Of a stretch of DNA of 64,000 nucleotides, positions 38,279 to 47,417 are shown piece by piece (within the stretch, counting starts at the first letter, position 1; each line of letters opens with the position of its first letter). Source of the stretch: Porphyromonas canoris (GTDB lineage: Bacteria > Bacteroidota > Bacteroidia > Bacteroidales > Porphyromonadaceae); the NCBI RefSeq assembly GCF_000769115.1, contig NZ_JQZV01000006.1, positions 73,598-137,597 of the forward strand, given 5' to 3'. Under the pieces are notes generated by a model. That model was not told where the DNA came from. It saw only the letters and a list, made by a program, of their open reading frames with translations, and ran no database searches. A program made the position numbers and the translations under genes.

Positions 38279-39248
38279 GTGAAATAGAGGTTTGGAGGCG
38301 AGTATGCTATAAGAAGGGTGAGTACTATTTTGTTGGGATAGTAAAAAGGGGCTGAATTGAAGGATTATGGGAAAACCTCACTGAAAAACTCATTGATACC
38401 CATCTTATCGGGTGTCATTTGAACTGAAGGGGTATAAGTAAACTTCATGATATTGCTTAGAAAATACAAGAGGAAAGTGTTATTGCTGATAGAGGGTGAA
38501 TACAAGGATAGAAAGATAAATAGATAGACCATAACAAGAGAAAAGATAGGAGGGTGAGCTGAAGCTGTTTTGGAATGATGGGTTGTTGTGGTTATAGAGC
38601 ATCACGAGATTCTTTTGGGATGAGCCGATGCTGTTTGGGGATGGTGGTGGTTGCGTTCTGTTTTCGGAGTATCGGGAATCGGTTGGGGGATGCGATAGGT
38701 GTTTTGGGGAAGATATTGTTGTGGAGATTTGGAGTTGTGGCGATGAGATTTGTTCGGAACGGGTTCAAAAGAGCAGCTAAAAGGCATTAAAAGAACGGTT
38801 TATCATGTTTGGAAGATGAAGTCAAGGCTTGGTTTTTGCTTTTCAAGTGCCGATTTGTACACTTCATGGCTTGATTGCCACACTCTACGCTTTGATTTCC
38901 ACGCTTCAAATCCGGATTTTGAGATATTAAAGGGATCGGAGCAGCTTTTTACTCCATTCATCAGAACTATTTATAGGGTTTATCCGAATTGTGTAACGAA
39001 GAAAGGGGAGTGCTCCGGAGCTTTGGACTGCTCTTAAAGAAGTGAAGAGGTGAGAGTTGTCGGGTATCATCCTGCCGAAAGAATCCGTAAACTTTTCGTA
39101 TCTTCGTTTATCTTTTTGGTTTTAAGACTTTTTCTAAGACGGAATGACACTTTCCCGGTGTGGAGATGCCGAAGAGAGTGAGGTTTTTTGAGCTTGAAAG
39201 AGACTGCATTGCAACTAACAGTATAAACAGAAATCAACATTACAACAG
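38279..39248. other. 970-base intergenic region before cbiM
   Basis: No gene is supported; two short open frames (38575-38790 and 38750-39037) lie in repetitive sequence and look spurious. About 38570-38760 is rich in G and T on this strand, with repeats of TTTGGGGA-like words. A 21-base phased array is at 38821-38925. No cobalamin or NiCo riboswitch and no convincing promoter was found before cbiM. Confidence 0.6.
38821..38925. repeat. Degenerate 21-base phased repeat array, locus 2
   Basis: Five units start at 38821, 38842, 38863, 38884 and 38905, exactly 21 bases apart. Shared pattern: TTCAAGGCTTGATTT then a variable end, often CCAC-x-C. The same pattern and period occur at 762-908 and 53137-53283. 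Weaker units may extend upstream to about 38760. Confidence 0.65.
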
Positions 39249-39980
39249 ATGAACAAACTTTTTTATGCTCTTCTTTTAGCGGTGCTCTTTGCCACGCCTG
39301 CACACGCTATGCACATCATGGAGGGCTATATGCCGTTGAACTGGTGTGCCATTTGGTACGTGTTATCCCTTCCGTTTGTGGTTTGGAGCTTTATCTACAT
39401 TCGTAAGCGAGTGGCTCAAGACCCCAAAGCAAAGCTGACGCTTGCTCTTTCCGGAGCTTTTGTCTTCATCCTGAGTGCGCTCAAGCTGCCTTCTGTCAAT
39501 GGTAGCAGCAGCCACCTTACGGGTACCACTCTCGGTACGGTGCTTGTAGGACCGCAAGCCATACCGCTCGTGAGTGTCATCGTTCTGCTGTTTCAGACCC
39601 TTTTGCTTGCGCATGGCGGTCTCTCCACATTGGGAGCGAACGTCTTTTCTCTCGGTATTGTAGGACCTTTTGTAGCCTATGGCGTGTACAAGGGTGTTAA
39701 GAAGATCGGTTTGTCCGATAGTGTCGGCATTGTTCTGGCTACCTTTATCGGCTCCATGTCTACGTATGTTACCACATCGTTTCAGCTGGCTCTCTTTTTG
39801 CCGGAGTCTGCCACCGGAGTCTTCGGTGCGGCGATGAAGTTTTTGGGTATCTTTGCTGTTACTCAAGTTCCATTAGCCATAGTCGAGAGCGTTATCACCC
39901 TTTTTGTGTACCGCATACTGGTACGTCAGGGTGTTTCCACCTATTTCACATCAAAAGCCGTTAGTCATGAAAAAGCATAA
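39249..39980 (+). CDS. cbiM: Cobalt/nickel ECF transporter substrate-binding subunit CbiM
   Basis: 243-residue membrane S-component. The signal peptide is cut near residue 20 so that the mature protein starts MHIMEG, whose second-residue His binds the metal in this family. Six or seven membrane helices follow, with NGSSSHLTG and LLLAHGGLSTLGAN motifs typical of CbiM. It overlaps cbiN by 14 bases. CbiM imports Co2+; NikM relatives import Ni2+, and the sequence alone does not settle the metal, though the tetrapyrrole neighbours favour cobalt. Confidence 0.93.
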   Translation: MNKLFYALLLAVLFATPAHAMHIMEGYMPLNWCAIWYVLSLPFVVWSFIYIRKRVAQDPKAKLTLALSGAFVFILSALKLPSVNGSSSHLTGTTLGTVLVGPQAIPLVSVIVLLFQTLLLAHGGLSTLGANVFSLGIVGPFVAYGVYKGVKKIGLSDSVGIVLATFIGSMSTYVTTSFQLALFLPESATGVFGAAMKFLGIFAVTQVPLAIVESVITLFVYRILVRQGVSTYFTSKAVSHEKA

Positions 39981-40242
39981 GTACACCATTCTTCTTGTCA
40001 TCCTGAGCATTCTGTTTCTTCTTGTACCTGTAGTGGGCAACTTTATCGACTTCGGAGAGGGAACGGATGATGCCGCCGGAGAAATGATCTCTACATTGGT
40101 ACCGGGCTTCGAGCCTATGGATTTCTCTTTCGGTTATGAGCCTTCGGAAACGATGGAGCCGGTGCTGTTCTTTGTTCAGATCGTGATAGGCATCGCTATT
40201 TTTGCCATTGCATATAAGAAGTTGGTGAAAAAAGGTTCGTGA
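39967..40242 (+). CDS. cbiN: Cobalt transporter accessory subunit CbiN
   Basis: 91-residue protein with two membrane helices (about 6-25 and 64-84) and a short extracytoplasmic loop, which in the family helps load metal into CbiM. The start at 39967 (MKKHKY) is chosen because it opens into the first helix; a further upstream ATG would read deep into cbiM. Overlaps cbiM by 14 bases and the next gene by 4 (GTGA), so the three are translationally coupled. Confidence 0.85.
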   Translation: MKKHKYTILLVILSILFLLVPVVGNFIDFGEGTDDAAGEMISTLVPGFEPMDFSFGYEPSETMEPVLFFVQIVIGIAIFAIAYKKLVKKGS

Positions 40243-42245
40243 TCTTACCTGACCGACATAATAGAACGATACTTCTGCTTGCACTGCTGCTGATAGTCGT
40301 GGTGGTAGCTGTCCCATGGATAGAGATGCTGTTGGCGGTGTTTGTTTCCATTCTCGGCGTGCTTCTCTTTGTCCCGGTAAAAGGGCAGAGCAGATCCAAG
40401 AGAGGGCTTATCCTTGTCCCTCTGTTCATTCTTTTGGGAGTCTTGCCGGTACTCATAGAGCGAGTTCCTCCCGGAAGCGTGGCGGACGAAGTGGTATGGA
40501 GCAGATACGGGTGGGGGATAACCTCTTCCGGCATTGATATGTTTCTTCTGCTTTTGGCGCGTTGCTTTGCCGGCTATTCCGTGCTGCTGGCTCTGCTTCA
40601 TCTCGTCCCGTTCTACTCCATGATCCAAGAGATGCGACGGCTTAAAGTGCCTGCCCTGGCTGTGGAGCTGATGGAGTATGTTTACCGCTATATTCATATC
40701 CTTATGGAGACGGCTCAGCAGATCTTTACGGCTCAGAAGTTGAGAGGCGGATATGCTGTTCGGAGCGAACGCCCCGGGCATGCGGCTCTTCTCTTGGGGC
40801 AGACCGTTGTGCTGGCTCTGCACGAGTCGGACAAAATGATGGACGGGCTTTACTCTCGCTCTTACGGGATGTCCGAACCGGAACAAGGTGGCAGGCAGTC
40901 CGGGATGACGCTTCGGCTCCAAGATCTTGCCATTGGCTACGAAAAGGGCAAAAGGGTTGTGGAGCATCTTTCACTCTCTGTGGAGTCAGGCAGAAAAGTG
41001 GTGGTAATGGGGTGCAACGGTGCAGGGAAGAGTACGTTATTCAAGACACTTACCGGTCTTTTGCCTCCTCTTTCGGGGGCTATCCTGCTCGATGGAGAGG
41101 AGATTCCGCATGGAAAACGGGGGCAGGAGGTGCTCCGGCAGAAGGTTGCCTTTGTTTTTCAAAACTCCAATCACCAGCTTTTTACCCCTTCGGTCAGGGA
41201 TGAGATCGCTTTCGGACTCATCAACAGCGGAGCGGGAAGACGGGGCGACAAACGGTTTGAATCTCTTTTGGATGAGATCCTTGAGCAGTACGAGCTTACC
41301 GCTTTGGCAGAAAAACCGCCTCATTTGTTGAGTGACGGACAGCGGAAATGGGTTGCCATCGTTTCGGTTTTAGTGCTTGATCCGTCGTTTGTCATCTTTG
41401 ACGAGCCTACGGCAAACCTCGATCATCTCTACACTCAAAAGGTGATGGCTCTGATAGACAGCCTTGTGGCAGAAGGCAAGGGCGTACTTCTCTCCACTCA
41501 CGATGCCGATCTGGCGTATGCGTGGGGCGATGAAGTGTGGGTGATTAACAGAGGCGAACTGGCGGCAAGACTCTCCCCCGAAGAGCTTTTCCTGCATCCG
41601 ACACTGCCGGAAGAGGCGCATCTGGCAAGGCCTTATGCGCTACATGGAAAAGTGTGGAAGCATCCGGTGTTCGAGCCGGAGCCGTGCGAGAGGGGCTATC
41701 TTCCCTTGATGCTCAGACCGGACAGGCTTTCGGCTCTGGTGATAGGCGGGGGCGAAGGGGCAGCCATAAAGGTGGAGACGCTGTTGCGTTACGGTGTGGC
41801 GACCACGGTCATGGCTCCTGCTTTTTCGGAGAGACTGCTCCGGCACCGTTCGGACAACGCATTGAGACTGGAGCAGAGAGCCTATCGGGGAGAAGCATTG
41901 GATGGTTTCGAGATTGTGATTGCCGCAACAGACGATCCCTCTTTGAACGAGTCCGTCTGTCGGAGAGCAGCCATACACTCTCTTCTCTATATGGATCTTA
42001 GCAGGGCGGACTTCTCTCCCGTTCAGTTTCCACTCTCTTTCGAGAAGGAAGGATTGCAGCTGGCTCTGCGAACAAAATATAAGCAGCCCAGAGTGCTTCA
42101 GGCTTTTGCCAAGCATTTCAAGGCGACCATCCCGGAAGAGATGGAGGAAGATTTGAACCGCCTTTCCTCTTTGAGAAGAGAAGATAAGGCAGCTTACGAA
42201 GTAGAAATAGAGCGATTTATAAATGCCCTTGAGGCTAAAAAGTAG
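40239..42245 (+). CDS. CbiQ-CbiO-Met8 triple fusion: ECF transporter core plus precorrin-2 dehydrogenase
   Basis: 668 residues, GTG start overlapping cbiN. Residues 1-215 form a CbiQ-type membrane T-component with both coupling motifs, AQKLRGGY near 165 and SRSYG near 206. Residues 225-455 form a CbiO ATPase: Walker A GCNGAGKST at 258-266, Q-loop FVFQNSNHQ, signature LSDGQ at 364-368 (Gly to Asp against LSGGQ), Walker B FVIFDEP at 384-390 and STHD. Residues 485-668 resemble the Met8/CysG N-terminal domain, with NAD-binding VIGGGEG at 501-507, AATDDP and an Asp at 586 in the position of the catalytic Asp. Met8 domains oxidise precorrin-2 to sirohydrochlorin, some also insert metal. The fusion would place a metallation-pathway enzyme on the metal importer. 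Confidence 0.9.
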   Translation: MILPDRHNRTILLLALLLIVVVVAVPWIEMLLAVFVSILGVLLFVPVKGQSRSKRGLILVPLFILLGVLPVLIERVPPGSVADEVVWSRYGWGITSSGIDMFLLLLARCFAGYSVLLALLHLVPFYSMIQEMRRLKVPALAVELMEYVYRYIHILMETAQQIFTAQKLRGGYAVRSERPGHAALLLGQTVVLALHESDKMMDGLYSRSYGMSEPEQGGRQSGMTLRLQDLAIGYEKGKRVVEHLSLSVESGRKVVVMGCNGAGKSTLFKTLTGLLPPLSGAILLDGEEIPHGKRGQEVLRQKVAFVFQNSNHQLFTPSVRDEIAFGLINSGAGRRGDKRFESLLDEILEQYELTALAEKPPHLLSDGQRKWVAIVSVLVLDPSFVIFDEPTANLDHLYTQKVMALIDSLVAEGKGVLLSTHDADLAYAWGDEVWVINRGELAARLSPEELFLHPTLPEEAHLARPYALHGKVWKHPVFEPEPCERGYLPLMLRPDRLSALVIGGGEGAAIKVETLLRYGVATTVMAPAFSERLLRHRSDNALRLEQRAYRGEALDGFEIVIAATDDPSLNESVCRRAAIHSLLYMDLSRADFSPVQFPLSFEKEGLQLALRTKYKQPRVLQAFAKHFKATIPEEMEEDLNRLSSLRREDKAAYEVEIERFINALEAKK

Positions 42246-42247
42246 AA

Positions 42248-43771
42248 ATGATAAAGAAAGGAAAGATCTATCTGGCAGGCGCAGGTCCCGGCTCCATAGG
42301 GCTGCAGACCGTCCGTTGTGCCCAACTGGTAAAGGAAGCAGACGTTATAGTGTATGACGCATTGGTGAATCCGGCTATTCTGGATGATGCCAATCCGGAA
42401 GCGGAGTTTATTTATGTCGGGAAGCGTTCCGGTAAAATCTGCTTCAAGCAACAGGAGATCAACAATATATTGATAGAGAAAGCGCAAGCCGGATATAGCG
42501 TCCTCCGCTTGAAAGGAGGCGATCCCTTTGTCTTCGGAAGAGGGGGAGAGGAGATGATGGCTGTTCATGCTTCGGGATTGGAGTACGAAATCGTGCCGGG
42601 CGTAACGGCAGGAGTTTCCGTGCCTGCCTTCTTCGGCATCCCGGTTACACACAGAGGTGTCGCCACTTCGGTCTCTCTCATCACCGGGTTTTCCAAGCAT
42701 CACGGTGTGCCGAAACTCAACTGGGAGGCTCTCGCAGGCATGAAAGGGACATTGGTGTTCTATATGGGGACCAACACCGCTCCCATTATTACCGAAAACT
42801 TGATCAAGGCAGGTATGGATCCTGCTACCCCTATGGCGATCATTTCGGAGGGAACATTGCCGACGCAGAGAATCATCAGCGACCGGCTGGATGCCTTTAC
42901 TCCCGATTATACAGACTATTCGACACTTGCTCCGGGTCTTATCGTGATAGGCAATGTGGTAGATTTTCACAAAGCGTATGAGTGGGTCAAGCCGGGCAGT
43001 TTGGCAGGCAAGCGTATCATCGTTACTCGTTCTTACAATCAGTCGTCCACACTGGCAGATACGTTGGAAGGGCATGGAGCGGAGGTATTTGTGCTGCCTA
43101 CCATGAAGGTTGCTCCCGTAACAGAGAGCGAAGAGATCACATCCGCACTATCCGATCTATTCCGTACGGACTGGGTGATATTCTCTTCCGTCAGCGGTGT
43201 GGAGCTTTTCTTTAAGAGACTCCGAGAGGCAAAAGTCGATTTCCGTAGCCTGTCTCATCTTCGCTTTGCGACCATCGGGAAAGTAACCACAGAGGCATTG
43301 GGACACTTCGGATTCCTGCCCGACTTTACGCCTCCATACCATAAAACAGAACATTTTATACGTACATTTGCGGAGACGCATCCGGAAATCCGCTCGCAAC
43401 GAATACTTGTCTCCGGCTCTCTGCTGACGAAGAACCTTTTCGTGGAAGAGCTTAACGCCCTCGGTGCAGAGTGTCGCTTCGTGCCACTGTACGATAATGT
43501 CCCCATCGAGTATTACAGTGAGCGTATAGAGATGATGCACTCCTCTGTTCCGGACTGGATACTCTTCTGCAGCTCTTCTGCCGTAGAAAACTTTGCGTCA
43601 CTGGTAGAAAGGCACGACCTTAGAGCATGGGCGGAGAAGTGTAAGATGGCTTCCATAGGACCGCAAACATCCAACGCTTTGAGAAAGCATGGCTACACCG
43701 TGGCTCTCGAACCGTCTAAAGCCAAGATCGAGAGCCTTGTGGATGCCTTGATAGAAGCATCGAAAGAGTAA
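42248..43771 (+). CDS. Uroporphyrinogen-III C-methyltransferase fused to uroporphyrinogen-III synthase
   Basis: 507 residues. About 1-245 is the SAM-dependent methyltransferase CobA/CysG-C: LAGAGPGSIGL at 9-19, LKGGDPFVFGRGGEE near 88-102 and VPGVTAG. It makes precorrin-2. About 255-507 is a HemD-like domain that closes hydroxymethylbilane to uroporphyrinogen III (IIVTRSYNQSS start, FSSVSGVE, ASIGPQTSNALR). With the Met8 domain encoded just upstream, the two genes cover hydroxymethylbilane to sirohydrochlorin. Two bases separate it from the fusion gene, so translation is likely coupled. Such CobA-HemD fusions are known in several bacteria. Confidence 0.93.
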   Translation: MIKKGKIYLAGAGPGSIGLQTVRCAQLVKEADVIVYDALVNPAILDDANPEAEFIYVGKRSGKICFKQQEINNILIEKAQAGYSVLRLKGGDPFVFGRGGEEMMAVHASGLEYEIVPGVTAGVSVPAFFGIPVTHRGVATSVSLITGFSKHHGVPKLNWEALAGMKGTLVFYMGTNTAPIITENLIKAGMDPATPMAIISEGTLPTQRIISDRLDAFTPDYTDYSTLAPGLIVIGNVVDFHKAYEWVKPGSLAGKRIIVTRSYNQSSTLADTLEGHGAEVFVLPTMKVAPVTESEEITSALSDLFRTDWVIFSSVSGVELFFKRLREAKVDFRSLSHLRFATIGKVTTEALGHFGFLPDFTPPYHKTEHFIRTFAETHPEIRSQRILVSGSLLTKNLFVEELNALGAECRFVPLYDNVPIEYYSERIEMMHSSVPDWILFCSSSAVENFASLVERHDLRAWAEKCKMASIGPQTSNALRKHGYTVALEPSKAKIESLVDALIEASKE

Positions 43772-43802
43772 AACGAATATAAACCAATAAAAACTACAGA
43801 GT

Positions 43803-44513
43803 ATGAAACTTCTTCTTATTTCCAATTCAGCCTCTCCCGGAGAGAGCTATCTCGAAAAACCTTTACAGGATATCAAGCGTTTTCTTGGCGCAGTAACAGA
43901 TAATATCATCTTTATTCCATTTGCCGGCGTTACCGTAGAGTATGACGCTTATACGGCTAAGGTGAACAACGCCCTTGCGGCTATCGGTGTGAAAGTAACG
44001 GGCATACACACTTGCTCCAATCCGATAGAAGCCGTCATGAAAGCGTCTGCCATCTTCGTGGGAGGGGGTAACACGTTTATGCTGACCAAGATGATGCAAC
44101 AGATGGGGCTCATACAAGCCATCCGCGAAAGGGTATTGGCGGGAGTGCCATATATCGGTTGGAGTGCCGGCAGTAACGTAACATGCCCGACCATCTGCAC
44201 AACCAACGATATGCCTATCGTAGAACCGGAGAGCTTCCGTGCCTTTAATCTTGTTCCTTTCCAAATCAATCCGCACTATCTTGATGCTCATCCCGATGGT
44301 CACGGAGGCGAGACAAGAGAGCAGCGTATCCTGGAATACATCAAGGCTAATCCGCACATGTATGTGGCGGGACTTCGTGAAGGCTCTCGTCTATGGGTGG
44401 AAGGAGAAAAGATCGAACTCTTGGGAGAACGCACCATGCGCCTGTTTAAGTATGGAGAAGAGATTAAAGAGTTGAGCCATGAAGACGATATTCGCTTCCT
44501 CCTTGCGCGTTAA
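43803..44513 (+). CDS. pepE: Peptidase S51, dipeptidase E
   Basis: 236-residue cytoplasmic serine peptidase that cleaves Asp-X dipeptides. Ser121 in GWSAGSN, Asp136 and His158 in NPHYL match the catalytic Ser, Asp and His of E. coli PepE almost number for number, and GGGNTF is at 87-92. It follows the tetrapyrrole gene after 31 bases and overlaps the next peptidase gene by 35 bases, so it shares a transcript with both, although the link in function is not clear. Confidence 0.94.
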   Translation: MKLLLISNSASPGESYLEKPLQDIKRFLGAVTDNIIFIPFAGVTVEYDAYTAKVNNALAAIGVKVTGIHTCSNPIEAVMKASAIFVGGGNTFMLTKMMQQMGLIQAIRERVLAGVPYIGWSAGSNVTCPTICTTNDMPIVEPESFRAFNLVPFQINPHYLDAHPDGHGGETREQRILEYIKANPHMYVAGLREGSRLWVEGEKIELLGERTMRLFKYGEEIKELSHEDDIRFLLAR

Positions 44514-47391
44514 GCAAGTCTTACTTCTACTGCTTATGACCATTCCCTCACTGAATGCACAAAACTCCAAAGTAACAGAGCATCGTCTCTCTAACGGTCT
44601 TACCGTCTGGCTCAACGAGGATCACTCCCAAAACAAAGTGATCGGCACCCTCGTTGTACGTATCGGTGCGAAAGACTCTCCCAATACCGGTATTCCCCAT
44701 TACTTTGAACACATCATGTTCAAAGGGACGGATAAGATCGGTACGGTAGATTACGAGAAGGAGAAACCGCTACTTGACGAAATCAAGAAACAGTACAGCC
44801 TGCTGAGCCAAACATCGGATCCGAAAGAGATCGAAGATATTCAGAAGCGCATCAATACGCTATCCATAGAGGCAGCCAAATATGCTATCCCGAATGAGTT
44901 TACCAATCTCATCTCGAAGTATGGAGGCTCCGGACTGAATGCCTATACGAGCTGGGACCATACGGCTTACTTCAATACCTTCTCTCCTCAATACCTTGAG
45001 CATTGGTGTTATCTCAATAGCGAGAGACTCATCAACCCGGTATTCAGACTTTTCCAAAGCGAACTGGAGACCGTCTATGAGGAGAAAAACATGTACTCCG
45101 ATGCCATGGGAAGAGAGGCTATGGACAGAGTGATAGCACGAGTAGCCGCTCCACACCCTTACCAGTACACCATCATCGGAAGTACGGAGAACCTCAAGAA
45201 GCCCGACTTGGCGAAGATGGAGGAGTTCTACAACACGTACTACGTTGCAGGCAATATGGGTCTTATCCTCTGCGGAAGCTTCTCGGAGGAAGAGGTGCTT
45301 CCTGTCTTGGAAAAGACATTCGGGCGCATCCGTCCCGGCAATCCGCCTCGTCCGGTGTGCGAACAGCCTCGTCCGTTCAATGGGGTAGAGCAGTTTTCCG
45401 TCAAATTCCCTATACCGTTCATTCAGGGGCGTGTCCTCATTTGGCGAGGAGTACCAAGCGGACACGAAGATGAGGCTGCCATGGAGGTTGCTATCCGTAT
45501 ATTCTCCAACAAAGGGGAGACCGGGCTTTTGGATAAACTCTATCGGACGGGCAAGGTAATGACTGCCGGCGCACAGTTTAACAATATGAACGATATGGGA
45601 GCCGCGGCTATCTTCTTTGTTCCAAAGCTTCCGTTCGGCACCATATCCTCTGCACAGAAAGAGGCAACAAAGATCTTGGAGCAGGTCAAAAGAGGAGAGT
45701 TTGGCGATGATCTCTTCCAACAGCTCAAGAATGAGATGTTGCAAGACTACACAACCCTTTTGGAAGATCTCACAAGCAGGGGCAGGACATACGCTTCTCT
45801 CTTTGCCGCAGGAGAGCATTGGTCTTCTCACCACCAAAAGCTGGAGAGAGTGCGCAGCCTTACCAAGCAGGATGTGGTGGATGTGGTGAATCGCTACTTC
45901 ACCGGAAACTATCTGCAAGTCTCCAAGAAGACGGGCAGATACCCCAAAGACCGGATACAGAAACCTCCTTTTGCGCCTCTACCTCTTCACAACAAGGGGG
46001 CTAAGTCGGAGTTTGCACGCTTTCTCGAAACACTTCCGGTAGGCAACAGCGATCTTCGTTTCCTCGATTTCGAGACAGATGCGAAGCCGGTAAGCGTGAT
46101 AGAGGGCAACGATCTGGTGAAGCTCTATACGGGAGCGAATCCTATAAACGACCTGTTCACGCTCAAGCTGAACTATCAGGTCGGAATCTACGAACGCCCT
46201 GTTCTCGAACAGGTTGCCTTCTATCTCTCTCTGCTGGGCACGTCTCGGCATGGTAGCGATCAGTTTAAGGACAAGCTCCAACAGCTTGGAGCGACACTCT
46301 CTTTCGAGGCATACAACGAAACCTTTACGATCAACGTGAGAGGGTTTGACGCGCAACTGAAACCGACTCTTGAGCTTCTCGGACACTTCCTGACCGATGT
46401 GAAAGGAGAAAAGAAGGCTTTGAAGAAGTTGGTGGAGAATAAGAAAATCTCCCGAAAAGCCATCTTGAAGTCTTCGCAAGATATGGGTGAGGCGCTCTCC
46501 GAATGGGTTCGCTTCGGAGATAAATCGACCTACGCAATGCAGCTGTCCTTAAAAGAGATAAAAGCCCTTAAGGCAGACCGCCTTGTGGGAGAGCTGAAAA
46601 GCGTTCTCTTCAAAGAGTGCGACATCCACTATGTGGGTAATGAGTCTGCGGAGCAAGTGGCTTCACTGCTGAAGCAGTACCTGCCTTTGGATAAGGTCGA
46701 AGAGCGGACAGCCAATCCCATAGACCTTGATGCCGTTGTGCCCAAGAAGCCCTACCTCTACATCCTGCCCGATAAGAAGAGCACCCAGACCATTATCAAA
46801 GGTTATCTCTTTGCTCCTCCTTTCGAGAGTGATAAGGAGCGTGCTTATCTCGAACTTTACAGAGTCTATTTGGGAGGCGGTATGAACTCTTTGCTTTTCC
46901 AGGAAGTGCGCGAGTTGAGATCGCTTGCATACGGAGCATACTCCGTGAGCTATCTCCCCTCCAAACGTTCTCAGACAAGCAAAGCAACCATATTGGAGGC
47001 GCATCTCTCCACGCAGGGAGACAAAGCTACGGAGGCTTTGCTGCTACTGGACTCCCTACTGAACGTGAAGCCCGATGATGCAGGACGGATAGAGTATGCA
47101 CAAGAAGCTCTAAGAAGTGCCGCATCCAACAATTATCCTACATTCCGTAAAAAGAGTGAGACGGCGGTGAGAGCCGTAAGACGCGGATTCGATGAAGATC
47201 CGGCTCTATGGTTGTTGAACCGGATAGAAGACGTGGATCGATCGGACTTTGCCCGGTATATATCGGAGAAGTTACAGCAGAGTCATCCGAGGGCTTATGT
47301 CGTAGTGGGCAATCCTAAGAAGCTCGATATGAAAGCTCTTGCAAAGCTTGGAGAGGTGGTTGTGGTAGATCCCAAGAAGATTTACAGGTAG
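44479..47391 (+). CDS. M16 family zinc metallopeptidase, periplasmic
   Basis: 970-residue pitrilysin-type protein with a signal peptide cut near LNAQ (residue 28). The inverted zinc motif His74-x-x-Glu77-His78 lies in HYFEH, with the downstream EEKN Glu region near 200. Two M16 halves follow; the second lacks the zinc motif, as usual. The ATG at 44479 gives a normal signal peptide but lies inside pepE, an overlap of 35 bases in another frame. P. gingivalis-like bacteria are amino-acid fermenters, which fits two peptidases in a row. Terminator at 47418. Confidence 0.93.
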   Translation: MKTIFASSLRVKQVLLLLLMTIPSLNAQNSKVTEHRLSNGLTVWLNEDHSQNKVIGTLVVRIGAKDSPNTGIPHYFEHIMFKGTDKIGTVDYEKEKPLLDEIKKQYSLLSQTSDPKEIEDIQKRINTLSIEAAKYAIPNEFTNLISKYGGSGLNAYTSWDHTAYFNTFSPQYLEHWCYLNSERLINPVFRLFQSELETVYEEKNMYSDAMGREAMDRVIARVAAPHPYQYTIIGSTENLKKPDLAKMEEFYNTYYVAGNMGLILCGSFSEEEVLPVLEKTFGRIRPGNPPRPVCEQPRPFNGVEQFSVKFPIPFIQGRVLIWRGVPSGHEDEAAMEVAIRIFSNKGETGLLDKLYRTGKVMTAGAQFNNMNDMGAAAIFFVPKLPFGTISSAQKEATKILEQVKRGEFGDDLFQQLKNEMLQDYTTLLEDLTSRGRTYASLFAAGEHWSSHHQKLERVRSLTKQDVVDVVNRYFTGNYLQVSKKTGRYPKDRIQKPPFAPLPLHNKGAKSEFARFLETLPVGNSDLRFLDFETDAKPVSVIEGNDLVKLYTGANPINDLFTLKLNYQVGIYERPVLEQVAFYLSLLGTSRHGSDQFKDKLQQLGATLSFEAYNETFTINVRGFDAQLKPTLELLGHFLTDVKGEKKALKKLVENKKISRKAILKSSQDMGEALSEWVRFGDKSTYAMQLSLKEIKALKADRLVGELKSVLFKECDIHYVGNESAEQVASLLKQYLPLDKVEERTANPIDLDAVVPKKPYLYILPDKKSTQTIIKGYLFAPPFESDKERAYLELYRVYLGGGMNSLLFQEVRELRSLAYGAYSVSYLPSKRSQTSKATILEAHLSTQGDKATEALLLLDSLLNVKPDDAGRIEYAQEALRSAASNNYPTFRKKSETAVRAVRRGFDEDPALWLLNRIEDVDRSDFARYISEKLQQSHPRAYVVVGNPKKLDMKALAKLGEVVVVDPKKIYR

Positions 47392-47417
47392 GACACCTTC
47401 CGAACGATATGTTATGG

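Noticed and set aside
38575..39037. Two overlapping short plus-strand frames before cbiM (71 and 95 codons)
   Set aside because: They run through the G/T-rich stretch and the 21-base array, have no promoter and no protein-like composition.
39040..39248. Cobalamin or NiCo riboswitch before cbiM
   Set aside because: No B12-box-like word or paired GGC/ACCGG pattern was found by eye; a covariance-model search would settle it.
39904..39966. Upstream ATG for cbiN
   Set aside because: It would extend the protein over cbiM in another frame by 21 residues with no relation to the family; ATG at 39967 opens directly into the first membrane helix.
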